Below are positions 35,416 through 44,652 of a stretch of 64,000 bases of DNA, in pieces (the stretch's first letter is position 1; each line of letters opens with the position of its first letter). Made by a program: the position numbers and the translations under genes. Origin of the DNA: Akkermansiaceae bacterium (GTDB taxonomy: Bacteria > Verrucomicrobiota > Verrucomicrobiia > Verrucomicrobiales > Akkermansiaceae); NCBI GenBank assembly GCA_030725745.1, contig JANRFH010000030.1, positions 116,326 through 180,325 on the forward strand. Direction: 5' to 3'. The notes under the pieces are model-generated. The model did no database searches and had not been told where the DNA came from. It saw nothing but the letters and a program-made list of their open reading frames with translations.

Positions 35416-37305
35416 CTACATGTATTTCATGAAGGCCGAATAGACTTCCGGCGGGATGTCGAGCAGCCCGTAGTCCTTCGAGGAAACGAACAATAAGCTC
35501 TGCTGACCTTTACCGAGAAGTTGCCCCTCAGATCCGAAAATCTGATGCTCAAGAGTGCAGAATTTTCGATTCGCATCCTTCACCTTGATCTTCACCGTGA
35601 TCGTATCGAACTCACGCGTTTCCCTGACAAACTTGTGCTCGAAGGAACGGGTGAGGATGTAAAACTTCGTCGTCTTCAGGTCGAAATCTGGCATCGCTGC
35701 GTTGAAAAACAGCTCACGTGTTTTCCCGACATATAGCGGATACATGCCGAAATAGACGTTTCCGACAGAGTTCGTGTCCTGGTAGGTGGCGATCATCGAA
35801 TAGACGAACCATTTCCCCTCGAAATGCCCGGCTACATTGTGATCGTAGCCACCCTCTGGCGCGGCGACCTCAGACTTCGGAGCGGGTTGTTCCGTTTTTG
35901 CAATAGCCTTGATCGCTGGGATCTCGGAGGCGGCGTTCATCACTTCGTCGGCTTTTTCTGTGACTAGACGCAGTAGATCCGTGGTCGTCACCAACCAGAC
36001 CACGTAGGCCAGCGGGAGGAGGGAGCCGATATACATCAGCACATTCTGATCAACCATGTAACCGAAGGCGAAAACCACGAGGCACAGGCAGGCCATGGAG
36101 AACATGCGGATCTGCGGGAGAGATTGCTGGGAGTTTGGAACAAAGCAGCGCGCGATCGCCAAAGCCGCGTAGCCCACGAAGAACGACGCAAAGAACACCA
36201 TGAAATACTCCAGCTCGAATCTTGCAAAATAAGCGATCAGGGTAATCACTGCCACAATGACAAAAGTCGGGATCGGTGATGTGATAATTTGTTTCGGAAC
36301 GATGGAAATGAGCATGTTCTCGCTCTTCTCCACGTTTTTTTCCAAGAACCACTTGATCGAGACATAGCCGCTGTCGAGCGTGGTGAGAATGCAGATCACT
36401 AGGAAACCGAAGTAGGCTGCGGGGATCCAAGAGTTTCCGGAAAATCCTTCCGAGAAATGCTGAACGATGATGCTGTGGCCGTAGACCAGCTCGTCCAGCT
36501 GCGAGGTAGCGGTCTCGAAGGTTCCGCTCGCATTGCCCATCACCCACATCGCCACGTAGCCATGGAAAAGGAGCAGGAAGAAAAAGATCAGTCCGCCGAA
36601 AACGTAGCTCAATCGTATCGATGTTTTTTCACGGTGAATCTGGATCGCTCGCTGCCAGTGCTGCAGATCGAGCCACGGGCCAACCAAAAGACCCACCACA
36701 AGTGGTATCGCGAGCCCCCAGAAGCGGTTCATCGTGTAGCCATGCTCGCCACCCAGTCCGTTGATGCCGCTGCCGACACCTGCGGGGGCCAGCGAAATTA
36801 GTACGGAGGTGATGCATATCACCAGCAGCGCTCCCAAAAGTGCATGCCCGACCTTGATTTTCCGTATGCCGAACTCCTCACCGAAAAGGCAACCGACTGC
36901 GAGCAGGAGGAAAACCGACATCGTCACCGCCAGCGCGAGAACTGCTTTGCCATCGAATCCCGGCATCGTCCCCAGAAGCGGCACGAAAAGGTATTTCACC
37001 AGCGCAAAAACCGTCAGTGATAGCGCCACGATCTGGTAGATGTAGAAAATCAGTCGGAAAGGCTTCGCAAATTTCTCGAAAAACAACGCCAAGGACTCAT
37101 TTCCGCCCGGATGCCTTTTCGCCACAATCTGCGTTAGCCACCCAAAAAGCGCCAAGCCTATCGCATTCGGCACCGCAAACATCAGTAGCCCCTGCAGCCC
37201 AAACATGAACGTGATCTGAACGCTGAAAAACAGCCCCAAACCCCACATCCATGCCAGCGCAACGGAGTTTCCCCACAAAAAAGCATTCAGCCACCGCAAA
37301 TTCAT
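35416..37305 (-). CDS. Solute:sodium symporter-like transporter fused to a hotdog thioesterase domain
   Basis: Unusual two-domain protein of 629 aa. Residues about 1-440 form a polytopic transporter of the sodium:solute symporter type, with about 12 helices and the landmark GPWLDLQHWQRAIQ (about 210-223). After a linker (about 445-490, Ala/Pro/Glu-rich), residues about 495-629 form a hotdog-type thioesterase domain. Its motif is YQDTNSVGNVYFGMYPLYVG, close to YbgC/enediyne thioesterases with a conserved ED/QDTN-x-x-GNVYF pattern. The transporter and thioesterase in one chain could couple uptake to CoA-thioester chemistry, but that is inference. ATG at 37305 is preferred. No frameshift seen in the junction. 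Confidence 0.8.
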   Translation of the reverse strand: MNLRWLNAFLWGNSVALAWMWGLGLFFSVQITFMFGLQGLLMFAVPNAIGLALFGWLTQIVAKRHPGGNESLALFFEKFAKPFRLIFYIYQIVALSLTVFALVKYLFVPLLGTMPGFDGKAVLALAVTMSVFLLLAVGCLFGEEFGIRKIKVGHALLGALLVICITSVLISLAPAGVGSGINGLGGEHGYTMNRFWGLAIPLVVGLLVGPWLDLQHWQRAIQIHREKTSIRLSYVFGGLIFFFLLLFHGYVAMWVMGNASGTFETATSQLDELVYGHSIIVQHFSEGFSGNSWIPAAYFGFLVICILTTLDSGYVSIKWFLEKNVEKSENMLISIVPKQIITSPIPTFVIVAVITLIAYFARFELEYFMVFFASFFVGYAALAIARCFVPNSQQSLPQIRMFSMACLCLVVFAFGYMVDQNVLMYIGSLLPLAYVVWLVTTTDLLRLVTEKADEVMNAASEIPAIKAIAKTEQPAPKSEVAAPEGGYDHNVAGHFEGKWFVYSMIATYQDTNSVGNVYFGMYPLYVGKTRELFFNAAMPDFDLKTTKFYILTRSFEHKFVRETREFDTITVKIKVKDANRKFCTLEHQIFGSEGQLLGKGQQSLLFVSSKDYGLLDIPPEVYSAFMKYM

Positions 37306-37400
37306 CTCCACAGACAACCGCCTCCTCCCGCATTCCGCAAGCCGCATCTATCACCCACCCTTTCCCCAGCCATCCGCAACCGCTGGGCAAAGAGCATCGA

Positions 37401-37426
37401 AGTTTAGGGTTTTAAGTTTCAATTTT
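37401..37426. repeat. AT-rich TTTAAA-family repeat, degenerate
   Basis: AGTTTAGGGTTTTAAGTTTC and AATTTT, 32 bases upstream of the PpiD-like start. A degenerate match to the AT-rich family; lower confidence than the full copies. Confidence 0.45.
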
Positions 37427-37458
37427 CCCGCTTAACTCTCCCGCCCAGCCACCGCGCC

Positions 37459-39096
37459 ATGATCGAAAATCTTCGCAAATACACCGGACTCATCATCGTC
37501 CTCTTCGTCCTCGTCATCATCGGATTCATCTTTATGGACACCAGCACGATGCGCGCATCGGGCGGCGGACAGCCCTACATGAAGGTCGCGGGACGCAATT
37601 ACACCGACAAAGAGTTCCGCACCCTCGGCACTTCCTCGGTTGAGCTCATAGAGTCTCTCATGCAATACGGAGACTTTTCCCCCTACTCCTTGCTCCTCTC
37701 CCTAAGCGGAAATGCAGAGTCAAACGAGCAGATGCAGGAAAACTTCTTCACCAACCGCATGCTTCTCCGCTCCGCAAAAGCGGAATTCGGCATCTACCCT
37801 TCCGAAGAACAGATCGACACCTTCATCCGCCAAATGCGCGCCTTCACCGGCCCCGATGGCGCATTCTCCCAAGAACAATATCGCAATTTCCTTGAAAAAG
37901 GCATCGGCCGCCTCGGCCTCACTGAAAATGACGTCCGCGAGCTCGCCTCCGATGTCATCGCTCAAGAAAAGATCGCAAAAATCCTAGGCTCAGGACTTTA
38001 CGGAAACCGCGACATCATCGCGAAAGACCAAGCAATCGAGGGTCAGAGCATCCGCGCCAATGTCGCACGCATCGATAGAGACCCCATCGAGGCAGTGATC
38101 GACCCATCCGCAGAGGAGATCAAACTCTACTGGGAAACTATCCAAGACGTCTTCAAGACTCAGGAACAACGCCGCTTCACCTACCTCATCGCTACACCAG
38201 ACGCCATCGAAGAGCCGGAAGCCCTCGCGCCACTAGCAGAAGACGCCACCGACGAAGCCAAGGCCGAATACGAAACCAAAAAGGCCGAAGCTGAAGCCAC
38301 CACCGCAGAAGCTCGCCGCATCGCACAACTTGCCGCCGACGAAAAAGTAGACGACTTTCTCTTCCAGCTCGAAGAAAACCAAGATCTCACCTTCGAAAAA
38401 CTCGCAGAAAAAGACGGCTGGGAGCTAAAATCCTCAGAACTCTTCTCCCTCGCCGAAGTCCCCGAAGCACTACGAACCCCGCTCCGCTCTTCCAGTTCCC
38501 AAGGTATCGCCGCCGACGAGCTCTTCCGCATGCAGGTTACCTCCGACCCTTTCTCTAAAATCTCACCCGCCATCGCCATCGGCGAAAACCAATGGCTCAT
38601 CGCACGCCTCGATGAAAGCGTCCCCGTCCGTCCCCAGACCTTCGATGAAGCTCGCGACGAAGCTCGCGCACGCCTCATCGCCGACAAAGCCGACACCGCC
38701 CTGAAAGAAGCCGCCGATGCTGCTATCGTGAAAATCAAGGCCTCCCTCGAAGAAGGCAAAACCTTCGCCGAAGCCGCCACCGCCGCAGGTATCACCAACG
38801 AAGCAGTGAACCTCACGGACGTCACCGCAAGCTATCAACCTGACACCACGAAAATCCCATCCAACATCTTCGACATCGCCAAATACATCGCACCCGGTGA
38901 AATCGCAGAGCCTGCCATCGAATCCGACCGCGCATTCATCGTCCAAGTCGAAACTCGCGAATTCGTGAAGACCGATGCCACCAACACAGAAGGTGCCGTC
39001 CAGAATGCATCCCGGCAAAACGAGATCGCCGCCTTCACCGCATGGCTCGCTGCAAAAGCTGATGCCGCCGACATTCAGCCCCTCTATCGCCAGTAG
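37459..39096 (+). CDS. SurA/PpiD-like periplasmic chaperone
   Basis: The 545-aa protein has a single membrane anchor at the N-terminus (LIIVLFVLVIIGFIF, about 11-25), then a SurA_N-type domain with the pattern NRMLLRSAKAEFGIYPSEEQIDTFIR (residues about 99-125). Long helices and two parvulin-like regions of weak similarity follow (FEKLAEKDGWELKSSELFSL; GENQWLIARLD). It resembles PpiD/SurA, inner-membrane chaperones of outer-membrane proteins, but a complete parvulin active site is not obvious, so isomerase activity is doubtful. Upstream of a TPR gene. Confidence 0.75.
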   Translation: MIENLRKYTGLIIVLFVLVIIGFIFMDTSTMRASGGGQPYMKVAGRNYTDKEFRTLGTSSVELIESLMQYGDFSPYSLLLSLSGNAESNEQMQENFFTNRMLLRSAKAEFGIYPSEEQIDTFIRQMRAFTGPDGAFSQEQYRNFLEKGIGRLGLTENDVRELASDVIAQEKIAKILGSGLYGNRDIIAKDQAIEGQSIRANVARIDRDPIEAVIDPSAEEIKLYWETIQDVFKTQEQRRFTYLIATPDAIEEPEALAPLAEDATDEAKAEYETKKAEAEATTAEARRIAQLAADEKVDDFLFQLEENQDLTFEKLAEKDGWELKSSELFSLAEVPEALRTPLRSSSSQGIAADELFRMQVTSDPFSKISPAIAIGENQWLIARLDESVPVRPQTFDEARDEARARLIADKADTALKEAADAAIVKIKASLEEGKTFAEAATAAGITNEAVNLTDVTASYQPDTTKIPSNIFDIAKYIAPGEIAEPAIESDRAFIVQVETREFVKTDATNTEGAVQNASRQNEIAAFTAWLAAKADAADIQPLYRQ

Positions 39097-39158
39097 CCCG
39101 TTGGGCGGAGTCATTCCTTGCCCGCCTCAACGATCAGCTCTCACCCCACCAACCTCTT

Positions 39159-39191
39159 CATTGAAGGTTGAATATTGAATTTTGAAAGTTC
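39159..39191. repeat. Degenerate AT-rich repeat upstream of TPR gene
   Basis: CATTGAAGGTTGAATATTG and AATTTTGAAAGTTC: tandem TTGAA units. The TTG start codon of the TPR gene lies inside it. It is related in composition to the AT-rich family but too degenerate for a firm assignment. Confidence 0.45.
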
Positions 39192-39511
39192 AGGAACTCT
39201 ACGACGACGCCAGCGGCCACCTCGCCCTCGGCGAGCTCGATGCAGCCGCCGCACTCTACAAAAAGTGCGTCGAGCTCGATCCCACACACTTCGATTCCTG
39301 GCACGCCCTCTCCATGGCGCTCCTGAAAACCGATCACCTCAAGGAAGCCCTCGGGGCCTCCCTCCAAGCCACCTCCCTCCAACCGAACGACCTCCTCGCC
39401 TGGACTGCCCTTTCCCAAATCTACGTCCGCCTCGGTGACATCCCGGGAGCAGAAGCCGCCAAGCAAAACGCCACCATTCTCTCCATCGGCGGCAAAATCG
39501 TCCGCGATTAG
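39182..39511 (+). CDS. Small tetratricopeptide repeat protein
   Basis: The 109-aa product consists almost wholly of TPR-like helix pairs: ALGELDAAAALYKKCVELDP, then WHALSMALLKTDHLKEALGAS and AWTALSQIYVRLGDIPGAEAA. Such small TPR proteins act as interaction adapters. The TTG start lies in an AT-rich repeat, the only in-frame start available. It sits between the PpiD-like gene and metG, on the same strand, and may share their transcript. Confidence 0.8.
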   Translation: MKVQELYDDASGHLALGELDAAAALYKKCVELDPTHFDSWHALSMALLKTDHLKEALGASLQATSLQPNDLLAWTALSQIYVRLGDIPGAEAAKQNATILSIGGKIVRD

Positions 39512-39513
39512 CC

Positions 39514-39555
39514 CCTCTTCCGTTTCGGATTTAGAATTTAAAATTTAGAATTTTA
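39514..39555. repeat. AT-rich TTTAAA-family repeat upstream of metG
   Basis: CCTCTTCC head, then GGATTTAGAATTTAAAATTT and AGAATTTTA, the same orientation as the copy at 11575. It ends about six bases before the metG ATG. Confidence 0.75.
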
Positions 39556-39560
39556 TCAGC

Positions 39561-41144
39561 ATGTTCTTCCTCACCACCGCCATCGACTACACCAACGGCT
39601 CCCCACACATCGGCCATGCCTACGAAAAAGTCCTCGCCGATGTCATCGCACGTTACCGCCGACTCACAGGTGAAGAGGTATTTTTCCTGACTGGCGTTGA
39701 CCAGCACGGCCAGAAAGTCCAGCAGACCGCAGAAAAAGAAGGCGTTTCCCCTGCGGAATACGTGAAAACCGTCACCGCCCGCTTCTCCGCACTCTGGGAG
39801 AAAATCGGCGTCGAATACGATGGCTGGGCGGAAACCACCGACGCCCGCCACATCACCTGCGTCCAGTCCATCCTCGCCGACCTCCACGCCAAGGATCAGA
39901 TCTACAAGAAATCCTACAAAGGCTTTTACTCCGTCCGCCAAGAGCAGTTCCTCACCGACCGCGACCGCAACGAAGCCGGCGAATTCGGCGCTGAGTGGGG
40001 CGAAGTCACCGAGATCGAAGAAGAAAACTACTACTTCAAGCTCTCCGACCACACCCCGTGGCTCCGCGAGTTCCTCGAAAAATCCGACGACACCATCCTC
40101 CCTGCCTTTCGCAAATCCGAGCTTTTAAACGCACTGGAAAAAAACACCGGAGCCGATCTCTGCATCTCTCGCCCGAAGGATCGCCTCACCTGGGGCATCG
40201 AGCTGCCCTTCGATCCAGATTTCGTCACCTACGTCTGGTTCGACGCACTCATCAACTACATCTCCTTCGTCGGCTACACCCCGGACGACTCGCTCCCGGA
40301 GTTCGAGAGCATCTGGACAGACCGCCCCGTCCACATCATCGGCAAAGACATCCTCGTCCCCGCCCACGGCATTTACTGGCTCGCCATGCTCCACGCCATC
40401 GGCTTCACCGATGAAAAAATGCCCCAGCTCCTCGTCCACGGCTGGTGGAACAAAAAGAACCAATCCGGCGAAGAGGAAAAAATGTCCAAATCCCTCGGAA
40501 ACATCGTCGATCCTTCCGAGCTAGCCGACACCTTCGGGGTCGATGCGCTCCGCTACTACCTCGTTCGCGACATCCACACCGGCAAGGACTCCAATTTCGA
40601 CCTCGACCGCCTCGTCATGCTCTTCAATACCGAGCTAGCCAACGAACTCGGAAACCTCTGCAACCGCGCCCTTAACATGAGCGTTCGTTTCACGGAAGGT
40701 ATCATCTCCCCCGGCGGCCCGCTCACCGATGACGACACAGCCCTCCAGCAGTCACTCATCGACAACACCGCCGCCTACCGCAAAGCCATGGACAACCACG
40801 AGATTTCCATGGGACTCGAAGCCCTCAACCGCCACGTCGTCCACTGCAATCAATACGCGGAAAAAATGAAACCTTGGGAGCTAAACAAAGATCTCGCCCA
40901 CAAGGATCGCCTCGCCACCGTCCTCCACCACCTCGCGGAATCCGTCGCCCACTGCGCCGTCCTGCTCTCCCCCATCCTCCCAGATGCCTCCGCGAAACTC
41001 GCCGCCCAAGTCAAACTCCCGAATCTCACCGATCTCAAACTCGACGACCTGAAATGGGGACTCATTCCCAGCGACCATGAAATCGAAAAACCCTCCCCGG
41101 TTTTCCCGAGAATCGATATGAAAAGTTTGTCGGAAGACGCCTAG
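39561..41144 (+). CDS. metG: Methionyl-tRNA synthetase
   Basis: Charges tRNA-Met with methionine. Class I signature sequences are HIGH in GSPHIGHAYEK (16-19) and KMSKS in EEKMSKSLGN (about 310). The 527-aa length is short and lacks the C-terminal EMAP-type tRNA-binding domain found in longer enzymes, as in the monomeric short type. No Zn-knuckle Cys cluster in the connective region is seen. An AT-rich repeat precedes the gene. A tRNA with CAT anticodon is encoded 5 kb upstream. Confidence 0.96.
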   Translation: MFFLTTAIDYTNGSPHIGHAYEKVLADVIARYRRLTGEEVFFLTGVDQHGQKVQQTAEKEGVSPAEYVKTVTARFSALWEKIGVEYDGWAETTDARHITCVQSILADLHAKDQIYKKSYKGFYSVRQEQFLTDRDRNEAGEFGAEWGEVTEIEEENYYFKLSDHTPWLREFLEKSDDTILPAFRKSELLNALEKNTGADLCISRPKDRLTWGIELPFDPDFVTYVWFDALINYISFVGYTPDDSLPEFESIWTDRPVHIIGKDILVPAHGIYWLAMLHAIGFTDEKMPQLLVHGWWNKKNQSGEEEKMSKSLGNIVDPSELADTFGVDALRYYLVRDIHTGKDSNFDLDRLVMLFNTELANELGNLCNRALNMSVRFTEGIISPGGPLTDDDTALQQSLIDNTAAYRKAMDNHEISMGLEALNRHVVHCNQYAEKMKPWELNKDLAHKDRLATVLHHLAESVAHCAVLLSPILPDASAKLAAQVKLPNLTDLKLDDLKWGLIPSDHEIEKPSPVFPRIDMKSLSEDA

Positions 41145-41227
41145 TGTCGGATAGAAACGAACTTCGTTTGGGCATGTTTTTTGATTTGGGGTCTGATGCT
41201 GGCAAATCGGTAGTCGCAAGCCAGTTG

Positions 41228-41312
41228 GGAAAGCCGTCCTTCTAGGCGGCAGCGTCGTGCTGGGATCTCAGGTTTCTTGGTGCCTCGCTGCCGCCTAGAA
41301 GGACGGCTTTCC
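41228..41312. repeat. 27-bp perfect inverted repeat, REP-like pair
   Basis: The arms 41228-41254 and 41286-41312 are exact reverse complements (27/27): GGAAAGCCGTCC, then TTCTAGGCGGCAGCG. The spacer is 31 bp. Each arm itself folds (GCCG-CC / GG-CGGC), like a BIME of two REPs. It lies between convergent metG and the DUF418 gene and could also terminate both. Confidence 0.75.
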
Positions 41313-41369
41313 AATATGAACCTGTGCTCGGCTCCTATCCGTCATCCGAATTTTCACAGAACACTAGTT

Positions 41370-42752
41370 CTAAGAATTGGCTATTTCTAGCCGCATCCGC
41401 TGCATTTTCCCATAGGTCAAGCTGCGCCAAAGCCACTCCATGGGGCCGAAGCGATATTTTGCGAGCCACAGCTTACTCACAAATAGCTGTAGGGTGAAAA
41501 TCAGCACCGCGAGAACAATGGTTCCTAGCCTCCCCACCTCTCCCGCAAGCCCGATTCCATAGCCATAGAAGATCGTCGTCGCGATCAGCGACTGGCAGAG
41601 ATAGTTGGTTAATGGCATTCGCCCCGCCGCTCCCAGCATCGTCCAAAGCACATGCGAGGGCTTCTTATTCATGATTAGGAGAAGCGCGCTCACATAGGAG
41701 ATCGCCAACACCGGCCCTCCAACACCATTGATCGCGGTTCCCAGACAAATTAGCGCATAATCCATCTGCGCCGACCCATTGGTCAGTACCCAAGCACCGA
41801 AGAAATTGGCGGCCAATCCCACCCCCCCTGCGACCATCAAAATACACACAAGAAGACGCTCGTTCTTCCCCACATCCCGGAAAATCTGATTCCGTCCCGC
41901 GACCATGCCGATCAGAAACATCGCTAAAAATGGCGGCCAAAAGACGGTCGCAAAAATGAGAGTATAAATCAGGTTTGATAGGCGATACATGACTGCATCG
42001 ATGTAGTTCCCATCCACATATGCACGGTCTAGTGCTCGTTGCTCATCTGAACCCACACCCATGGATGAAACGATATCTTCGTAAACTCCGGGGGTCTGCA
42101 TCGCCCAATGAAATAACCCCCAGCAAAGCAACATGAGACCCACTGGAATCAGAATCAGACAACCCGCCCATATCATCAGCGTGATCGATTGTCGGTTCTT
42201 AAAAAGCATTAGCAGAAAGCCGCTTAGCCCGTAGTAAAGCAGCACATCGCCGTCCCAGAGAAAGATGCCATGCGCTAAACCGAACAATGAGAGAATGAAA
42301 AGCCTACGTCTAAATATCCTCTTCGCATCCCCTGTCCCCAATTCAAGCCGTTCCATCTGGAGAAAAAATCCGATACCGAACAACAGCGAAAAAATCGGAT
42401 AGAATTTCCCCTCCACCAAAAAAACGCCAACCCAATCCGCCACCCTGTCCAGCGCACCGATCCAAGTCGCAGGCCTCGGATCGAAAGCCTCCTGCGGCTG
42501 GCTGAAAAAAATCATGTTCGATATCAGAATGCCCAGTAGCGCAAAACCCCGTAGCACATCAAGACTTACGATCCTGTCGCCCTCGGCCAGTGGTGTAGGA
42601 GCGGCCCCATGCCCTACTGGCAATGGAGGCGGCTCTGCTCCAAGAGCCTCACTGGAATGGGTAGCAGACCGATCATTCATAAATTCAGATGCAACCACGA
42701 TTGAAGTATACTGCTCCCCACGACAAGATTCTTCGTTCTCGACCGTATCCAT
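41370..42752 (-). CDS. DUF418 (YeiB-like) polytopic membrane protein
   Basis: The 460-aa protein has about ten hydrophobic helices. The N-terminal 60 residues are polar and atypical, with GAEPPPLPVGHG; the usual family start RIVSLDVLRGFALLGILISN begins around residue 60. Other family landmarks are GKFYPIFSLLFGIGF and MLGAAGRMPLTNYLCQSLI. A shorter start at 42680 would trim part of the leader. DUF418 proteins often accompany polysaccharide or antibiotic genes; the function is unknown. Divergent from the sulfatase at 42786. Confidence 0.85.
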   Translation of the reverse strand: MDTVENEESCRGEQYTSIVVASEFMNDRSATHSSEALGAEPPPLPVGHGAAPTPLAEGDRIVSLDVLRGFALLGILISNMIFFSQPQEAFDPRPATWIGALDRVADWVGVFLVEGKFYPIFSLLFGIGFFLQMERLELGTGDAKRIFRRRLFILSLFGLAHGIFLWDGDVLLYYGLSGFLLMLFKNRQSITLMIWAGCLILIPVGLMLLCWGLFHWAMQTPGVYEDIVSSMGVGSDEQRALDRAYVDGNYIDAVMYRLSNLIYTLIFATVFWPPFLAMFLIGMVAGRNQIFRDVGKNERLLVCILMVAGGVGLAANFFGAWVLTNGSAQMDYALICLGTAINGVGGPVLAISYVSALLLIMNKKPSHVLWTMLGAAGRMPLTNYLCQSLIATTIFYGYGIGLAGEVGRLGTIVLAVLIFTLQLFVSKLWLAKYRFGPMEWLWRSLTYGKMQRMRLEIANS

Positions 42753-42785
42753 TTCAGCCGCCCATTCTATTTCACCAATCCCTAC

Positions 42786-44582
42786 ATGAAAAAACTCCTC
42801 CTCGCCCTATTCATCATCTCCCCTCTCCTCGCCGGAGAAAAACCGAACATCCTCTGGATCGTCAGCGAGGACAATTCCTCATACTGGATCGGCTGCTACG
42901 GCAACGAACAGGCAAAGACCCCGAACATCGACGCCCTCGCCAAAGACGGCATCCTTTTCGAAAACGCATACTCGAACGCCCCCGTCTGCGCCGTCGCACG
43001 CGCCACCCTCCTCATGGGTGCCTACTCCCCGACCATGGGCACCCAGCACATGCGCTCCCGCCATCCCATCCAGGAAAAATTCCGCCCCTACCCTGAATAC
43101 CTCCGCGACGCCGGCTACCACTGCACCAACCCCGGCAAAACCGATTACAATTTCGAAGGCAACGACAAGTCTTACTGGGACAAGGGCGACTACAAAAAAC
43201 GCCCCGACGGAAAACCTTTCTTCGCCGTCTTCAACTTTACCGAATCCCACGAAAGCTCTCTCTTCGAGAACAAGCCAGGTGAACCGAAACGCCTGAAACC
43301 CGAAGAAATCAATTTACCACCATATCTACCCGATCTTCCGGAAATCCGCAAAGACATGGCGCGTTACCACGACCGCATCACCGACATGGACACGAGGGTG
43401 GGCAAAGTCCTCGAAGATCTCGAAGAGGCAGGCCTCGCCGACGACACGATCGTTTTCTACTACGCCGATCACGGCGGCATCCTGCCACGCGGCAAACGCT
43501 ACCTCGAGCAAACCGGTGTAAAAGTTCCACTCATCATCCGGGTTCCCGAAAAATTCCGCCACCTCGCCCCCTTCAAGCCCGGAGACCGCGTGACCGAGCC
43601 GGTCTCCTTCGTCGATTTCGCCCCCACCCTCCTTTCTCTCGCCAGTCTCGACGAACCAGAACAAATGCAAGGCCGCCCCTTCCTCGGCGACAAGCGCGTG
43701 GAACCCGCCGCCGATGAAATGGAGTTTCTCTTCGCCGACCGTTTCGACGAGCTCTACGGCATGCGCCGTGGTCTCACCGATGGGAAATGGAAATACATCC
43801 GCAACTTCAATCCAGACCGACCCACCGCTCCCTACTCCTTCTACCAATTCGGCCAACCCGGTTGGGTCGCGTATGAGAAGGCATGGAAGGACGGCAAACT
43901 CAGCGGCATCCACAAAGCCCTCTGGGAAGCTCCCGGCACTTCCGAGCAACTCTACGATCTTTCCGCCGACCCATGGGAAATCAACAACCTCGCCGCCGAT
44001 CCCACTCATGCCGAAAAACTAGCCGCCCTGCGCGAGCGCCTGAAGTCCACCATGAAAGATATCAACGACACCGGCCTCATTCCCGAGCCGATGTTCAACG
44101 CCCTTTCCGGAAACTCCACCATCGCCGACTACGTCCAGAGCGATAAATTTGAGGTTAGCAAAATCACCGACCTCGCATTCGAAGCCACGGAAGTAAATCC
44201 CGATAAGCTCCCACGTTTCAAAGAAGCGATCACATCAGAAGATCCCGTAGAGCGCTACTGGGGAGTCGTCGGAATACGGTTACTCGGAGACAAGGCCGCC
44301 GCCGAATCCATCGCCCATCTCCTGAAAGACCCCGTTCCCGTCATCCGCACCACAGCCGCCGAAGCCCTCATCAGCAGTGGAATGAGTAGCATCGGCTCCG
44401 CCGCCCTCCTCGCCGACATCTCCTCGGACATGGATGACAATTCACTTCTAAATCTCCTGAACACCCTCCGCCGCCACGACCTCCTCGATCAGCTGCCCAA
44501 GGGTTGGGCGAAAGGAATTTCAACGAAAGGCGGCAAACACGACTACATCGAGCGGTTTTCACAAAAGATCCCTGCGGAATAG
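42786..44582 (+). CDS. Sulfatase with C-terminal HEAT-like region
   Basis: Type I sulfatase removing sulfate esters from polysaccharides or other substrates. The 598-aa product has a signal peptide and the formylglycine site C-x-A-x-R as CAVAR (Cys68-Arg72), an allowed variant of CxPxR that needs a formylglycine-generating enzyme; none is encoded here. Further markers are NILWIVSEDNSS (metal Asp near residue 29), GKTDYNFEG and YYADHGGILPRGK. After the sulfatase fold (about 1-430) an extra C-terminal part (about 455-598) has HEAT-like helix pairs (VERYWGVVGIRLLGDKAAAESI). Secreted. Confidence 0.92.
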   Translation: MKKLLLALFIISPLLAGEKPNILWIVSEDNSSYWIGCYGNEQAKTPNIDALAKDGILFENAYSNAPVCAVARATLLMGAYSPTMGTQHMRSRHPIQEKFRPYPEYLRDAGYHCTNPGKTDYNFEGNDKSYWDKGDYKKRPDGKPFFAVFNFTESHESSLFENKPGEPKRLKPEEINLPPYLPDLPEIRKDMARYHDRITDMDTRVGKVLEDLEEAGLADDTIVFYYADHGGILPRGKRYLEQTGVKVPLIIRVPEKFRHLAPFKPGDRVTEPVSFVDFAPTLLSLASLDEPEQMQGRPFLGDKRVEPAADEMEFLFADRFDELYGMRRGLTDGKWKYIRNFNPDRPTAPYSFYQFGQPGWVAYEKAWKDGKLSGIHKALWEAPGTSEQLYDLSADPWEINNLAADPTHAEKLAALRERLKSTMKDINDTGLIPEPMFNALSGNSTIADYVQSDKFEVSKITDLAFEATEVNPDKLPRFKEAITSEDPVERYWGVVGIRLLGDKAAAESIAHLLKDPVPVIRTTAAEALISSGMSSIGSAALLADISSDMDDNSLLNLLNTLRRHDLLDQLPKGWAKGISTKGGKHDYIERFSQKIPAE

Positions 44583-44652
44583 GAAACCGTGCCATTCTCG
44601 CAAGGGGGTCATCGCTTACTTTCCCGCGGCTGCGTAGAATCCGGGAGATCTG

